DNA of 64,000 nucleotides from DATATV01 sp035551355. Its GTDB lineage: Bacteria > Actinomycetota > Actinomycetes > Mycobacteriales > Pseudonocardiaceae. The notes under the pieces were generated by a model. The model searched no databases. It saw only the letters and a list, made by a program, of their open reading frames with translations, and was not told the origin of the DNA. The position numbers and the translations under genes are program-made. Below, in pieces: positions 34,098-42,750 of this stretch (position 1 is the first letter of the stretch; every line of letters begins with the position of its first letter). The stretch is taken from contig DASZNF010000040.1 of assembly GCA_035551355.1 (NCBI GenBank), positions 28,345 to 92,344 of the forward strand. Reading direction: 5' to 3'.

Positions 34098-35239
34098 GCA
34101 GGCAGGTTGTACAGACGACGGGTGTTCAGCTCGACCATCCGGTGCACCTCGTCGTCGGGTACGTCGGCCATCACCTCGGCGGCGTAGGCGCGGCTCTTGG
34201 GCCAGTACGAGTCGGAGTGCGGATAGTCGCATTCCCAGGTGATGTGGTCGACGCCGATGTCGTGCCGGGACCGCACGCCGAACTCGTCGTCGATGAAGCA
34301 GCCGTGCATGTGCCGGCGGAACAACTCCGACGGCCGTCCGTCCTGGTTGACGTTCTGGTAGAAGCGATGCCGCTCCCAGGTGAAGTCGATCCGGTCCAGC
34401 AGATAGGGAATCCAGCCGATCCCGCCCTCGGACAGCCCGACCTTGAGCTGCGGATGCCGGTGGAACACCGGGGAGAACAACAGATCCGCGGTGGCGTACA
34501 TGGAGTTGCAGCCGAACAGCGCGATGGTCACCGCGAACGGCGCCTCCGGCGCGGTCTTGGGCGCGTTGCCGGAGGTGCCGAAGTGCAGGCACAGCGGCAG
34601 GTCCGTCTCCTCGGCCGCGGAGAACACCGGATCCCAGTGGTCGGTGTGGAAGGACGGCAGGCCCAGCGGCACCGGGTTCTCCGGGAACGAGATCGCCTTG
34701 GCGCCCTTGGCCGCGGTCCGGTGGATCTCGGCCACGCATTCGCGAACATCCCACAGTGGCAGGATGATCAGCGGGATCAGCCGGTCCGGCGCGGTCGCCG
34801 ACCACTCGTCCAGCACGAAGTCGTTCCAGGCTTTGACGCACAACCCGGCCAGCTGCCGGTCCTGACCGTCGAGGAACACCGTGCCGGCGAACCGCGGGAA
34901 CGACGGGAAGCACAGTGCGCCCCACACCCCGTCCAGGTCCATGTCCCGCAGCCGGGCCTTCGGGTCGTAGCACCCAGGGATCATCTCGTCGTAGCGGGTC
35001 GGCTCCATGCCGAACTCCTCGGGCTGCTTTCCGGCCACGGCGTTCAGCCCGATGTACGGGTAGATCCGGCCCTCGTAGGACCACACCTCGGCGGGCGCGG
35101 CGTCGCCGCCGCGCGGCTGCTCGACGATCCGGGGACCGGCCTCCTGGTATTTCGCCGGCAACCGGTCCACCCACAACCGCGGCGGTTCGATCAGATGATC
35201 GTCGGTCGACAGCAACTTCATCCATGGCTGCAACGGCAT
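34094..35239 (-). CDS. Amidohydrolase-2 family metal-dependent hydrolase
   Basis: 381 residues from ATG at 35239 (gagggagcgcgacg upstream). TIM-barrel amidohydrolase_2 (ACMSD-like) features: STDDHLIEPP near residue 11, LCLHFGTSGN in the middle, a VGLSEGGIGWIPYLLDR strand-helix, and DHITWECDYPHSDSYWP near residue 330 carrying the late metal-site aspartate. Members hydrolyse or decarboxylate ring-cleavage products. First gene of the nine-gene operon and divergent from the DUF35-thiolase gene. A ring-fission or lactone-hydrolase role is plausible but unproven. Confidence 0.87.
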   Translation of the reverse strand: MPLQPWMKLLSTDDHLIEPPRLWVDRLPAKYQEAGPRIVEQPRGGDAAPAEVWSYEGRIYPYIGLNAVAGKQPEEFGMEPTRYDEMIPGCYDPKARLRDMDLDGVWGALCFPSFPRFAGTVFLDGQDRQLAGLCVKAWNDFVLDEWSATAPDRLIPLIILPLWDVRECVAEIHRTAAKGAKAISFPENPVPLGLPSFHTDHWDPVFSAAEETDLPLCLHFGTSGNAPKTAPEAPFAVTIALFGCNSMYATADLLFSPVFHRHPQLKVGLSEGGIGWIPYLLDRIDFTWERHRFYQNVNQDGRPSELFRRHMHGCFIDDEFGVRSRHDIGVDHITWECDYPHSDSYWPKSRAYAAEVMADVPDDEVHRMVELNTRRLYNLPA

Positions 35240-35408
35240 CGTCGCGCTCCCTCGTCGAGATGACGGCGTTCCGAGACTGTACCTCCGGTCAGCACATTGT
35301 GTATACCTTATCTCGGCCAGATCGACGACGGAACGGCCGATTACGCCGTTCCTGGCGGTACGGTCAGAGTATTGAGTGCACTTATTAGGCCGATCCGGGA
35401 GGAACCAG
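35240..35408. promoter_or_regulatory. Divergent promoter/operator region (amidohydrolase operon and DUF35-thiolase)
   Basis: Three elements are visible. GTATACCTTATCTCGGC at 35301-35317 is closely similar to a segment at 39600-39615. A perfect 8-bp-arm inverted repeat, GGAACGGC (35330-35337) and GCCGTTCC (35345-35352), has a 7-bp spacer and looks like a dimeric regulator site. AGTGCACT at 35375-35382, an 8-bp palindrome, shares TGAGTGCACT with 39512-39521 on the other strand. The ribosome-binding site gggagg precedes the TTG start at 35409. Confidence 0.5.
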
Positions 35409-37058
35409 TTGACCTCGCGCCCACTGCCGCAACCGACGCTCGCCAGTGCCGAGTTCTGGCGGTCCGGCGCCGACGGCGTGCTGCGGATCTGTCACTGCGC
35501 CGACTGCGGGCGGTACTTCCATCCGCCCGGCCCGGTCTGCCCGAGTTGCCGCGGCGACGCCGTCGCACTGGCGCCCACGTCCGGACAGGCGGTGGTGGTC
35601 GGGTTCAGCGTCAATCACCAGACCTGGCTGCCCGCGTTCCCGCCGCCCTATGTGGTCGCCATCGTCGCGCTGGCCGAGGACGACCGGGCCCGGCTGACCA
35701 CCAACATCGTGGGCTGCGCACCGGAAGACGTGCATATCGGCATGCGCGTCCGGGTGCGATTCGAGCAACACGAGGACATCCGGCTTCCACTGTTCGAACC
35801 CGATTCCGAAGCCGAGGCCGGCCTCGGACCGGGCCCACTGCCCGAGCCACGAGACATCCGCGCCGATCTGCGCCCGATGGCCTCGCCGCGCAAGTACGAA
35901 GACCGGGTCGCACTGACCGGTGTCGGCCAGTCTCGGGTGGGCCGGCGGCTGATGGTCGACCCGATTTCGCTGACCGTGCAGGCCTGTCGGGCCGCGGTGG
36001 CCGACGCCGGACTCGATCTCGAGGACATCGACGGCCTGTCCACCTATCCCGCGGTCAGCCCGACCGGCCTGAGCGAGGGCGGGATCACCGCGCTGACCGA
36101 GGCATTGGGGTTGCGGCCGACCTGGGTCAACGGCGGCAGCGAGGTGCCGGGACAGATCGGTTCCATCACCGCCGCCATGCTGGCGGTCGCCGCCGGACTG
36201 TGCCGCCATGTGCTGTGTTTCCGGACGGTGTGGGAGTCCTCGCACACCGCCCTGGTCCGCTCCGGCGACTGGCGGTCTGCCAACTCGCGGGCCACCGGGA
36301 TGTTCGAATGGCGGGCGCCGTTCGGGGCCATGTCGGCCGCCCAGTGGATCGGGTGCCACGCCTCGCATTACCTGCACCGCTACGGCGTCGGCCGGGACGT
36401 GCTCGGCGCGATCGCGGTCACCGCCCGAGCGGGCGCGGCGCGCAATCCCGAGGCGCTGTACCGGGATCCGATGACCCTGGAGGACTATTTCGCCGCGCGG
36501 ATGATCACCACGCCGTTCGGACTGTACGACTGCGATGTGCCCTGCGATGGTTCGGTGGCCGTGGTCGTGTCGGCCATCGAGACCGCGGCCGACCGGCCCA
36601 CGCCGCCGGTGCTGGTCGAGTCGGTCGGCACCGCGATCCTGGAACGGCTGTCCTGGGACCAGGACACGCTCACCCATCTCCCTCAGTCCCGCGGCCCGGC
36701 CGCCCACCTCTGGACCCGCACCGATCTGACACCGTCCGATGTGGATGTTGCGCTGCTCTACGACGGATTCACCTTCAACGCCGTGTCCTGGCTGGAAAAT
36801 CTCGGCTTCTGCGGACCGGGCGAGGCCAGCGACTTCGTGGCCGGCGGCAAGACCATCGCCCTGGACGGCCCGCTGCCGCTCAATCCGCACGGCGGCCAGT
36901 TGTCGGCCGGGCGGCTGCACGGCTACGGCTTCGTGCGCGAGGCCATGCTGCAACTGCGCGGCCAGGCAGCCGGCCGGCAGGTGCCCGGCGCGCGGACGGC
37001 GGTGGTCACCGCGGGCGGCGGCGTGCCCTCCGGCGCCATGCTGCTGCGCGCGGTCTAG
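35409..37058 (+). CDS. DUF35 zinc-ribbon/OB domain fused to thiolase-like (Ltp2-type) aldolase
   Basis: 549 residues from TTG at 35409, chosen for gggagg 6 bp upstream; ATG 35376 lacks one. The N-terminal 150 residues are a DUF35 module with a C-x2-C / C-x2-C zinc ribbon (C30, C33, C44, C47; CADC and CPSC) and an OB fold. From about 165 to the end is a lipid-transfer-type thiolase domain: YDGFTFNAVSWLENLGFCG, NPHGGQLSAGRLHGYGF and late GGGVPSGAML. The cysteine nucleophile of true thiolases is absent. In mycobacteria the aldolase Ltp2 needs a DUF35 domain supplied by ChsH2 to cleave C17 side chains; here the two are one protein, likely catalysing the retro-aldol step after the hydratase at 26808. 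Confidence 0.85.
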   Translation: MTSRPLPQPTLASAEFWRSGADGVLRICHCADCGRYFHPPGPVCPSCRGDAVALAPTSGQAVVVGFSVNHQTWLPAFPPPYVVAIVALAEDDRARLTTNIVGCAPEDVHIGMRVRVRFEQHEDIRLPLFEPDSEAEAGLGPGPLPEPRDIRADLRPMASPRKYEDRVALTGVGQSRVGRRLMVDPISLTVQACRAAVADAGLDLEDIDGLSTYPAVSPTGLSEGGITALTEALGLRPTWVNGGSEVPGQIGSITAAMLAVAAGLCRHVLCFRTVWESSHTALVRSGDWRSANSRATGMFEWRAPFGAMSAAQWIGCHASHYLHRYGVGRDVLGAIAVTARAGAARNPEALYRDPMTLEDYFAARMITTPFGLYDCDVPCDGSVAVVVSAIETAADRPTPPVLVESVGTAILERLSWDQDTLTHLPQSRGPAAHLWTRTDLTPSDVDVALLYDGFTFNAVSWLENLGFCGPGEASDFVAGGKTIALDGPLPLNPHGGQLSAGRLHGYGFVREAMLQLRGQAAGRQVPGARTAVVTAGGGVPSGAMLLRAV

Positions 37059-37111
37059 AAACGTGTCCGATGGGCGCGCAGACGCGTGTGATCGAGAGAG
37101 GCCGGCCGGGG

Positions 37112-37849
37112 TCACACCGCCGCGACCGCGGCCGGTTTCTGTTGCCGGGCTTCGAGTTCCTCGGACTTCACCGCACGCAACAGCACCACGATCATGGCGA
37201 TCTTCCAGACCAGGAAGGCCAGCGCGGGCACCAGCATGGCGAACAAACCGTTCCAGGCCAACGGACCCGAGGACGACACGTACACGAAAACTCCGGGCAG
37301 CAGGCAGATCGCCAGCACAAAGTTCAGATAACCGAACCACCGTGGGAAAACCGGCTTCGGCCCGCGGTCGACCAGCGCGGACAGGCCGATCGTCGCGACG
37401 TTGACCACGAAGATGACGGCGATGCCCACATAGGTCAGCCAGAACTGGTCGGAGAACATCAGCACCAGCTGCGGGTCCCGGCCGGGCCGGTAGGCGGCGG
37501 TGGCCAGGACGGCCAGTGGGTACAGCCAGCCGGTCGGCGCGACGACGGCCGTGGTGAGCTGCACCATCGACAGCAGCCCCCAGCCGCCTTCGATACGCCG
37601 GATCTGCAGGCTGGTCACCACGGCGAATGGATAGAACAGCGGCGCGAACAATCCCATGATCACCACCGACCACAGGATTCCGGTGCGGTTCGCGGTCAGG
37701 AAATAGGTCACCTCGGCCGCACTGGCCGTAGGCGGGATGGCCGGCATCAGCCTGCCGACGAAGGTGAAGGCGATGGTGAAGGCGACCAGCACCACCAGGC
37801 CGCACCAGACCGACATTCGGTAGAGCCGGAACTTCACTGCGTCGTCCAC
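37112..37849 (-). CDS. Multi-pass membrane protein of unknown function
   Basis: 245 residues from GTG at 37849 (ggagatcca upstream). About seven hydrophobic segments, for example LVVLVAFTIAFTFVGRLMP, VVIMGLFAPLFYPFAVV, LTYVGIAVIFVVNVATIGL and LFAMLVPALAFLVWKIAMIV, with a short charged C-terminus. No enzymatic motif seen and no family recognised with confidence. It lies downstream of the ketosteroid-dehydrogenase-like gene on the same strand (34 bp gap), so it may be a transporter or membrane factor of that pathway. Confidence 0.75.
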   Translation of the reverse strand: MDDAVKFRLYRMSVWCGLVVLVAFTIAFTFVGRLMPAIPPTASAAEVTYFLTANRTGILWSVVIMGLFAPLFYPFAVVTSLQIRRIEGGWGLLSMVQLTTAVVAPTGWLYPLAVLATAAYRPGRDPQLVLMFSDQFWLTYVGIAVIFVVNVATIGLSALVDRGPKPVFPRWFGYLNFVLAICLLPGVFVYVSSSGPLAWNGLFAMLVPALAFLVWKIAMIVVLLRAVKSEELEARQQKPAAVAAV

Positions 37850-37883
37850 TGGATCTCCTTTGATCTGGGAGGACCGAACCGGA

Positions 37884-39479
37884 TCAGTCGACGAGGTCCA
37901 GCACCGCCCGGTAGGCGAAGGCCAGGCCGGAGCCGATGGGCGTGCCCGCGCCCGGATACACCCGGCCGGACATCGGGCCCGCCGTGTTGCCCGCCGCGTA
38001 GAGCCCGTCGATCGGGCGTCCGTCCGGCCGCAGCACGCGGGCGTGTTCGTCGATCTTCAGGCCGCCCTTGGTGCCGATGTCCGACAGCACGATCTTGGCG
38101 GCGTAGAACGGCGGGGTGTCCAACGGAAGCAGGATCGGATTGGGCCAGTCCGGTGTGGGCTTGGCCGGATAGTTCAGCTGCGGCCAAGCCGGGAACGGCA
38201 CGACGTAGCCGAACATCTGGTCCCACGGCGTCTCGCCGCGGTGGAACTTCTGGTCCACCCCGCTGTCGGCGTAGCCGTTGAACTCCTCGACCGTCCGGTT
38301 CAGCGCGCCGAACGGCACGCCGATCAGTTCGGCCAGTTCCTCCAGGCTGTCGGCTTTGCGCAGCGCGCCGGACTCGAACCACTCGCGGGCCACCGGCTGA
38401 TCGGGCGGACCGCCGAAGCTGTCCCGGTCGATCTGCCGTTGATCGAGGACCCAGTGGGCCGGCACGTGCGAGACGCCGGAAGTCACGTGCTGCCGGGCGA
38501 TCTCGTGCCCGGCCTGGTCGTAGGGGCGGGCCTCGTTCATGAACCGCTCGCCGGCCGCGTTCACCCAGATCCCGCCGCGCAGGCCGCTCTGGAACACCGG
38601 CAGGCCGTCGGGCTGGATGAGGCCGGGGACGTACCAGGATTCGTCAAGCAGGTCGGTGTCGGCGCCGACCGCGATCCCGGCCAGCAGCGCGTCGCCGGTG
38701 TTGTCCGGGGCTCCGTTGGACCACTCGCCGGTCAACGGAATCGGCTGGTGTTTGGCCCGTAGTTCGGCATTGCGCTCGAACCCGCCCGCGGCCAGCAGCA
38801 CCCCACGGTTGGCCCGGAACTCGATCTGGTCGCCGTCGCTGACCGCGGTGATGCCGACGACCCGGCCGTCCTCGACCAGCAGGCTCTGCAGCGCGGTGTC
38901 GAGGGCCAGTGTTCCGTTGCCGCTGTCCAGGAAGGCGGCCAACGCCCGGCCGATCAGCGCGCGGCCGCCGTTGAGCACCGGTCCCTGGTCCAGGCCCCAC
39001 CGTTCGGTCGGAATCGGGGTGCGCACCAGCCTGGCCTTCTCGCCGAGGTCGGCCTTGGCGATCTCGGGCGGGAACACGGTCCGGCCGGCGGCCGAGGCGC
39101 CCGGCGCGGCCGCGAAATAGTCCGGCACCGGCAGGTGCGTGAACGACCCGAACCACGGATTGCGCTCCAGCTCGTCGATCAGCTGCGCGCCGGCCTCGAG
39201 ATAGGTGTCCTGCAACGTTTCCCGGGACGGATCGTCGATGACGCCGCGCAGATAGGTCCGCGCCTGCTCCACGTCGTCCTCGATCCCAGCTCGGCGGATC
39301 GGGGCCGAGCCGGGAAACCAGAGACCGGCGCCGGAGTAGGCGGTGGTGCCGCCGACGAGTTCGGTCTTCTCCACCAGGAGCGTGCGCAAACCCCGCGAGG
39401 CCGCCACGTAGGCGCCGACCAGACCTCCTCCCCCGGACCCGACGACCACGAGGTCGTAGGACTGTTCAGCAGCGGTCAT
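37884..39479 (-). CDS. FAD-dependent 3-ketosteroid dehydrogenase-like flavoprotein
   Basis: 531 residues from ATG at 39479 with gggaggtagtg upstream; the frame is open 13 codons further but without a ribosome-binding site. N-terminal FAD motif GSGGGGLVGA (14-23) with E37, GGTTAYSGAGLWFPG, RGVLLAAGGFERNAEL and the C-terminal GLYAAGNTAGPMSGRVYPG. This is the fumarate reductase/KstD family that dehydrogenates 3-ketosteroid rings at C1-C2 or C4-C5. The C-terminal tyrosine before PGAG matches the position used in KstD catalysis. A second family member lies at 59970. Divergent from the ring-cleavage gene set. Confidence 0.85.
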   Translation of the reverse strand: MTAAEQSYDLVVVGSGGGGLVGAYVAASRGLRTLLVEKTELVGGTTAYSGAGLWFPGSAPIRRAGIEDDVEQARTYLRGVIDDPSRETLQDTYLEAGAQLIDELERNPWFGSFTHLPVPDYFAAAPGASAAGRTVFPPEIAKADLGEKARLVRTPIPTERWGLDQGPVLNGGRALIGRALAAFLDSGNGTLALDTALQSLLVEDGRVVGITAVSDGDQIEFRANRGVLLAAGGFERNAELRAKHQPIPLTGEWSNGAPDNTGDALLAGIAVGADTDLLDESWYVPGLIQPDGLPVFQSGLRGGIWVNAAGERFMNEARPYDQAGHEIARQHVTSGVSHVPAHWVLDQRQIDRDSFGGPPDQPVAREWFESGALRKADSLEELAELIGVPFGALNRTVEEFNGYADSGVDQKFHRGETPWDQMFGYVVPFPAWPQLNYPAKPTPDWPNPILLPLDTPPFYAAKIVLSDIGTKGGLKIDEHARVLRPDGRPIDGLYAAGNTAGPMSGRVYPGAGTPIGSGLAFAYRAVLDLVD

Positions 39480-39666
39480 CACTACCTCCTGGGCGGTGGT
39501 CGACCAAATACAGTGCACTCATCTTGTTGCCACCGAGGCCGCTCCATCGATGTATGGGGATGTTCCGCCGTCTTTTCTGCGGTGTCAATGCCAAGTTAGG
39601 TATACCCTTCTCGGCGATCGACACCCATAATGGAGTTCACTGCCGTCGGCTCGAAGGAGAGTCCAC
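39480..39666. promoter_or_regulatory. Divergent promoter between KstD-like gene and ring-cleavage operon
   Basis: AGTGCACTCA at 39512-39521 lies about 33 bp upstream of the KstD-like start; read on the minus strand it is TGAGTGCACT, identical in ten bases to 35373-35382. GTATACCCTTCTCGGCGATCGAC at 39600-39622 parallels GTATACCTTATCTCGGC...GATCGAC at 35301-35326. The shared pair of elements suggests that both divergent promoters answer to the same factors. Ribosome-binding site for the plus gene: gaaggagag before 39667. Confidence 0.5.
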
Positions 39667-40665
39667 ATGGCCCAGCCCGACTACGACCCCGGGCCCCAGG
39701 TCGCCCACGCGGGCAGCATCAACCTCGGCACACCAGACCTCGAACGGTCGCTGTCGTTCTTCCGCGATCTGCTCGGCATGGAGGTCGTCGCCCAGACTGG
39801 CGGCGTGGCCTATCTGCGCTGCTACCAGGAACTGGTGCACCACTCGCTCATCCTGACCCAGCAGGACGACGCGGTGGTCAACTCCTACGGCTTCCGGGTC
39901 AAGCGCAGGCAGGACGTCGAACTGTTCCACCAGCAGTTCGAGGACCAGGGCATCAAATCGCTGGAACTGGCCGCCGGGCACGAGGTCGGCCGCGGTGAGG
40001 CCGTGCGCTTCCTGGTGCCGGGCAGCGAGCACCCGTTCGAGCTGTACTACGACATCGACAAGCCGCCGGCCGACGAGTCGATCCGGTCCAAGCTGCCCAG
40101 CAACTCCTCGCGCCGGCGCGGACTGGGCGTGCGCCGCCTGGACCACATCAACCTGCAGACCAGTCCGGGCACGGTGAACCAGGCCGAATCCTGGCTACAG
40201 CAGGGATTGGGCTTCAAGCGCCGGGAGTTCGCCCGGCTGCCCCAGGCCCCGGACGTCATCCTGGCCTCCTGGTTGTCGGTAACCTCGCAGGTGCACGACG
40301 TGGCCATCGGCGTGGCCGCCGAGGACCGGCCGGCCCAGTTCCACCACGTGGCGTTCAACGTGGAGAACTTCCACGACGTGCTCACCGCGGCCGACCAGAT
40401 GCGCGATCTGGACATCGCCTACGGCGCGGGCCCGGGCAAACACGGCATCGGGCAAGCGATGTACCTCTACGTGCACGACCCCGGCTCCGGGCACCGGATT
40501 GAGCTGTACTCCGGCGGGTACCACATCTTCGACCCGGACTGGCAGGCGCTGGAGTGGAAGCTGCCCGAACTGGAGTTCGGCCAGACCTGGTACGGCGACG
40601 TGCTGGATGTCGGTCCGGGCGGCGCGTTCCTGTCCACCACACCGTCGGCGGGGCTCACGCCGTGA
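39667..40665 (+). CDS. Type I extradiol (catechol 2,3-type) dioxygenase
   Basis: 332 residues from ATG at 39667. Two VOC modules: an N-terminal non-metal module (about 10-130) and a catalytic module (about 155-300). Metal ligands H160 (RRLDHINL), H227 (QFHHVAF) and E279 (HRIELYSGGY) give the Fe(II) 2-His-1-Glu site. It cleaves a catecholic ring next to the diol. Role and context resemble HsaC of steroid A-ring degradation, but the N-terminus and longer length differ from the mycobacterial HsaC I recall and look closer to the catechol 2,3-dioxygenase branch. Its stop overlaps the next start. Confidence 0.88.
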   Translation: MAQPDYDPGPQVAHAGSINLGTPDLERSLSFFRDLLGMEVVAQTGGVAYLRCYQELVHHSLILTQQDDAVVNSYGFRVKRRQDVELFHQQFEDQGIKSLELAAGHEVGRGEAVRFLVPGSEHPFELYYDIDKPPADESIRSKLPSNSSRRRGLGVRRLDHINLQTSPGTVNQAESWLQQGLGFKRREFARLPQAPDVILASWLSVTSQVHDVAIGVAAEDRPAQFHHVAFNVENFHDVLTAADQMRDLDIAYGAGPGKHGIGQAMYLYVHDPGSGHRIELYSGGYHIFDPDWQALEWKLPELEFGQTWYGDVLDVGPGGAFLSTTPSAGLTP

Positions 40666-41543
40666 GCCCCGCGGGCGAGGCGACCCGGGTCACGATCGAC
40701 GGGCTCGACGTCGCCTACCACGAGGCGGGCGAGGGCGAACCGTTGCTGATGCTGCACGGTTCGGGCCCGGGAGTGACCGCCTGGTCGAACTTCGGGGACA
40801 ACCTGCCGGTGTTCGCCGAACGGTTCCGCACGATCATGCCCGACCTGCCCGGGTTCGGCGGGACCGGACTGCCCGAACTCGACGACTACTACCCCACGGT
40901 CGCGGCCCGCTGGATCGAGCGGCTGATGGACCGGCTGGGCATCGAATCGGCGGTGTTCGTCGGCAACTCCATGGGCGGCGCGGTCGCCGCCGAACTGGCC
41001 GCGTTGTCGCCCGCCCGGGTGCGGCGGATGGCGCTGATGGGCTCCGGTGGGCTGTCGGTCGGAATCTTCCAGGCCGAACCCAGCGAGGGTTTCCAGCGGC
41101 TGTTCGAATTCCTCCACGATCCGAGTCGGGACCGGATGGTCGCCTGGATCAGGACGATGGTGTTCGACCCGAGCCGGATCACCGACGAACTCGTGGACGA
41201 GCGGCTGCGCAACGCCACCGCCGAGGGCGTGCTCGACCGGATGAAGGCGATCTTCGGTTCGATGGCCGACCCGCGCCTGCAGACCAAGCACACTCCACTG
41301 TGGACTAAAACGGCGACCATCACGACCCCGACGCTCATGCTCTGGGGCCGAGACGACCGCATGCTTCCCTACGACCAGGCCCACTTCGCGAATCGCCGGC
41401 TGCCGGAGGTCGAACTGCACACCTTCTCCCGTTGCGGGCACTGGGTGCAGGTCGAGCGCAAATCCGATTTCGAGCGGGTCGTGATCGAGTTTCTCACCCG
41501 CAAGTCATCCGATTCGGAAAACCAGCACGGCGAAGGAAAGTAG
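40662..41543 (+). CDS. Alpha/beta hydrolase, meta-cleavage product hydrolase (HsaD-like)
   Basis: 293 residues from GTG at 40662 (GTGA overlap). MCP-hydrolase features: oxyanion loop LHGSGPGVTAWSNF (31-44), nucleophile elbow GNSMGG with Ser103, acid Asp near 231 (GRDDRM) and His260 (CGHWVQVE). It hydrolyses the C-C bond of the ring-fission product made by the preceding dioxygenase. Gene order dioxygenase-hydrolase-monooxygenase-reductase parallels hsaC-hsaD-hsaA-hsaB functions. Confidence 0.9.
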   Translation: MSPAGEATRVTIDGLDVAYHEAGEGEPLLMLHGSGPGVTAWSNFGDNLPVFAERFRTIMPDLPGFGGTGLPELDDYYPTVAARWIERLMDRLGIESAVFVGNSMGGAVAAELAALSPARVRRMALMGSGGLSVGIFQAEPSEGFQRLFEFLHDPSRDRMVAWIRTMVFDPSRITDELVDERLRNATAEGVLDRMKAIFGSMADPRLQTKHTPLWTKTATITTPTLMLWGRDDRMLPYDQAHFANRRLPEVELHTFSRCGHWVQVERKSDFERVVIEFLTRKSSDSENQHGEGK

Positions 41544-41553
41544 GAGATCTGGC

Positions 41554-42741
41554 ATGGCGCACGAGGTGGTCGACCGCATCGAGGAGGCCGGACCGAAGCT
41601 CGCGGCACTGGCCGAGGACAACGAAAAACTGGGCAAGCTCAGCGACGAGACCGTCAGCCTGCTGCGCGGCACCGGGGTAATGCGGTTGTTGCAGCCACAG
41701 AAGTTCGGCGGCTACGCCGCCCATCCCCGGGACTTCGCCGAAGCGGTGATGGCAGCCGCGCGGCACGACGGCGCGGCGGGCTGGGTGTGCGGGGTGGTCG
41801 GCGTGCACCCGTGGGAAGTCGCGCAGATGGACCCCAAGCTAGGCCAGGAGATCTGGGGCGACAACCCGGACACCTGGATCGCCTCGCCCTACATGCCCAA
41901 CGGCATCGCCGAACCGGCCGAAGGCGGATATGTCCTCAATGGACGGTGGCCCTTCTCCTCCGGCGCCGACCACTGCGAGTGGGACTTCCTCGGCGCGATG
42001 GTCGGCGACGGCAGCGGGCAGGGCAAACCGTCGATGCCGCCGACCGTGCGGCACGTGGTGCTGCCCCGGTCGGACTACGAGATCGTCGAGGACTCCTGGG
42101 ACGTGATCGGCCTGTCCGGCACCGGAAGCAAGGACGTCGTGGTCAAGGGCGCGTTCATCCCCGAGTACCGGACGATCGACCAGACCGACATCCAGGAAGG
42201 GGTGGCCGCGGGCAAGCACGGCGTCACCGACGCGCTCTACCAGCTGCCCTTCGCCGCGATGTTCCCGCTGGGCATCACCGCGGCCGTGATCGGCATCTGC
42301 GAGGGTGGGTTGGCCGCACACGTGAGCCAGCAGCGCGACCGGGTCGCGGTCACCGGCCTGCAGATCCGCGACGATCCCTACGTTCTCTACGCCACCGGCG
42401 AGGCGAGCGCTGAGATCCAAGCGTCCCGGATCCAGCTGATCGAGGGCATCAGCCGGATGTACGACCGGCTGGCCGACGGAAAGCCGCTGACCATCGAGGA
42501 CCGGGCGGACGTCCGCCGCAACCAGGTGCGGTGCGCCTGGCGCGCGGTGACCGCGCTGGACGCGATCTTCGCCCGGTCGGGCGGAAACGTGGGCCGGCGC
42601 AGCAATCCGCTGCAACGCTACTGGCGGGACGCGCATGTCGGACTTTCCCACATGATCCACGTGCCGGGCGTGGCCTATCACGCCAACGCCCTGACCCAGA
42701 TGGGGCTGGAGCTGCCCCCGCCGATGCGCATCCTGGTCTGA
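41554..42741 (+). CDS. Flavin-dependent monooxygenase, HsaA-like oxygenase component
   Basis: 395 residues from ATG at 41554 with gaaggaaagtaggag upstream. Acyl-CoA dehydrogenase-like fold used by two-component flavin monooxygenases: MRLLQPQKFGGYAAHPRDF, AAGWVCGVVGVHPWEVAQ, GRWPFSSGADHCEW and the C-terminal NPLQRYWRDAHVGLSHMIH. These match the HsaA/HpaH-type hydroxylase of 3-HSA that makes the catechol for the extradiol dioxygenase. Needs reduced flavin from the reductase encoded next (42751). Confidence 0.9.
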   Translation: MAHEVVDRIEEAGPKLAALAEDNEKLGKLSDETVSLLRGTGVMRLLQPQKFGGYAAHPRDFAEAVMAAARHDGAAGWVCGVVGVHPWEVAQMDPKLGQEIWGDNPDTWIASPYMPNGIAEPAEGGYVLNGRWPFSSGADHCEWDFLGAMVGDGSGQGKPSMPPTVRHVVLPRSDYEIVEDSWDVIGLSGTGSKDVVVKGAFIPEYRTIDQTDIQEGVAAGKHGVTDALYQLPFAAMFPLGITAAVIGICEGGLAAHVSQQRDRVAVTGLQIRDDPYVLYATGEASAEIQASRIQLIEGISRMYDRLADGKPLTIEDRADVRRNQVRCAWRAVTALDAIFARSGGNVGRRSNPLQRYWRDAHVGLSHMIHVPGVAYHANALTQMGLELPPPMRILV

Positions 42742-42750
42742 GGACCCGGG

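Noticed and set aside
37059..37111. Terminator between the DUF35-thiolase and the membrane protein genes
   Set aside because: Short GC-rich self-complementary stretches exist but no stem comparable to the one at 44183-44210.
41554..42741. Sixth acyl-CoA dehydrogenase
   Set aside because: The fold is shared, but motifs (PFSSGADHCEW, RYWRDAHVGLSHM) and the flavin reductase next door indicate a flavin-dependent monooxygenase.
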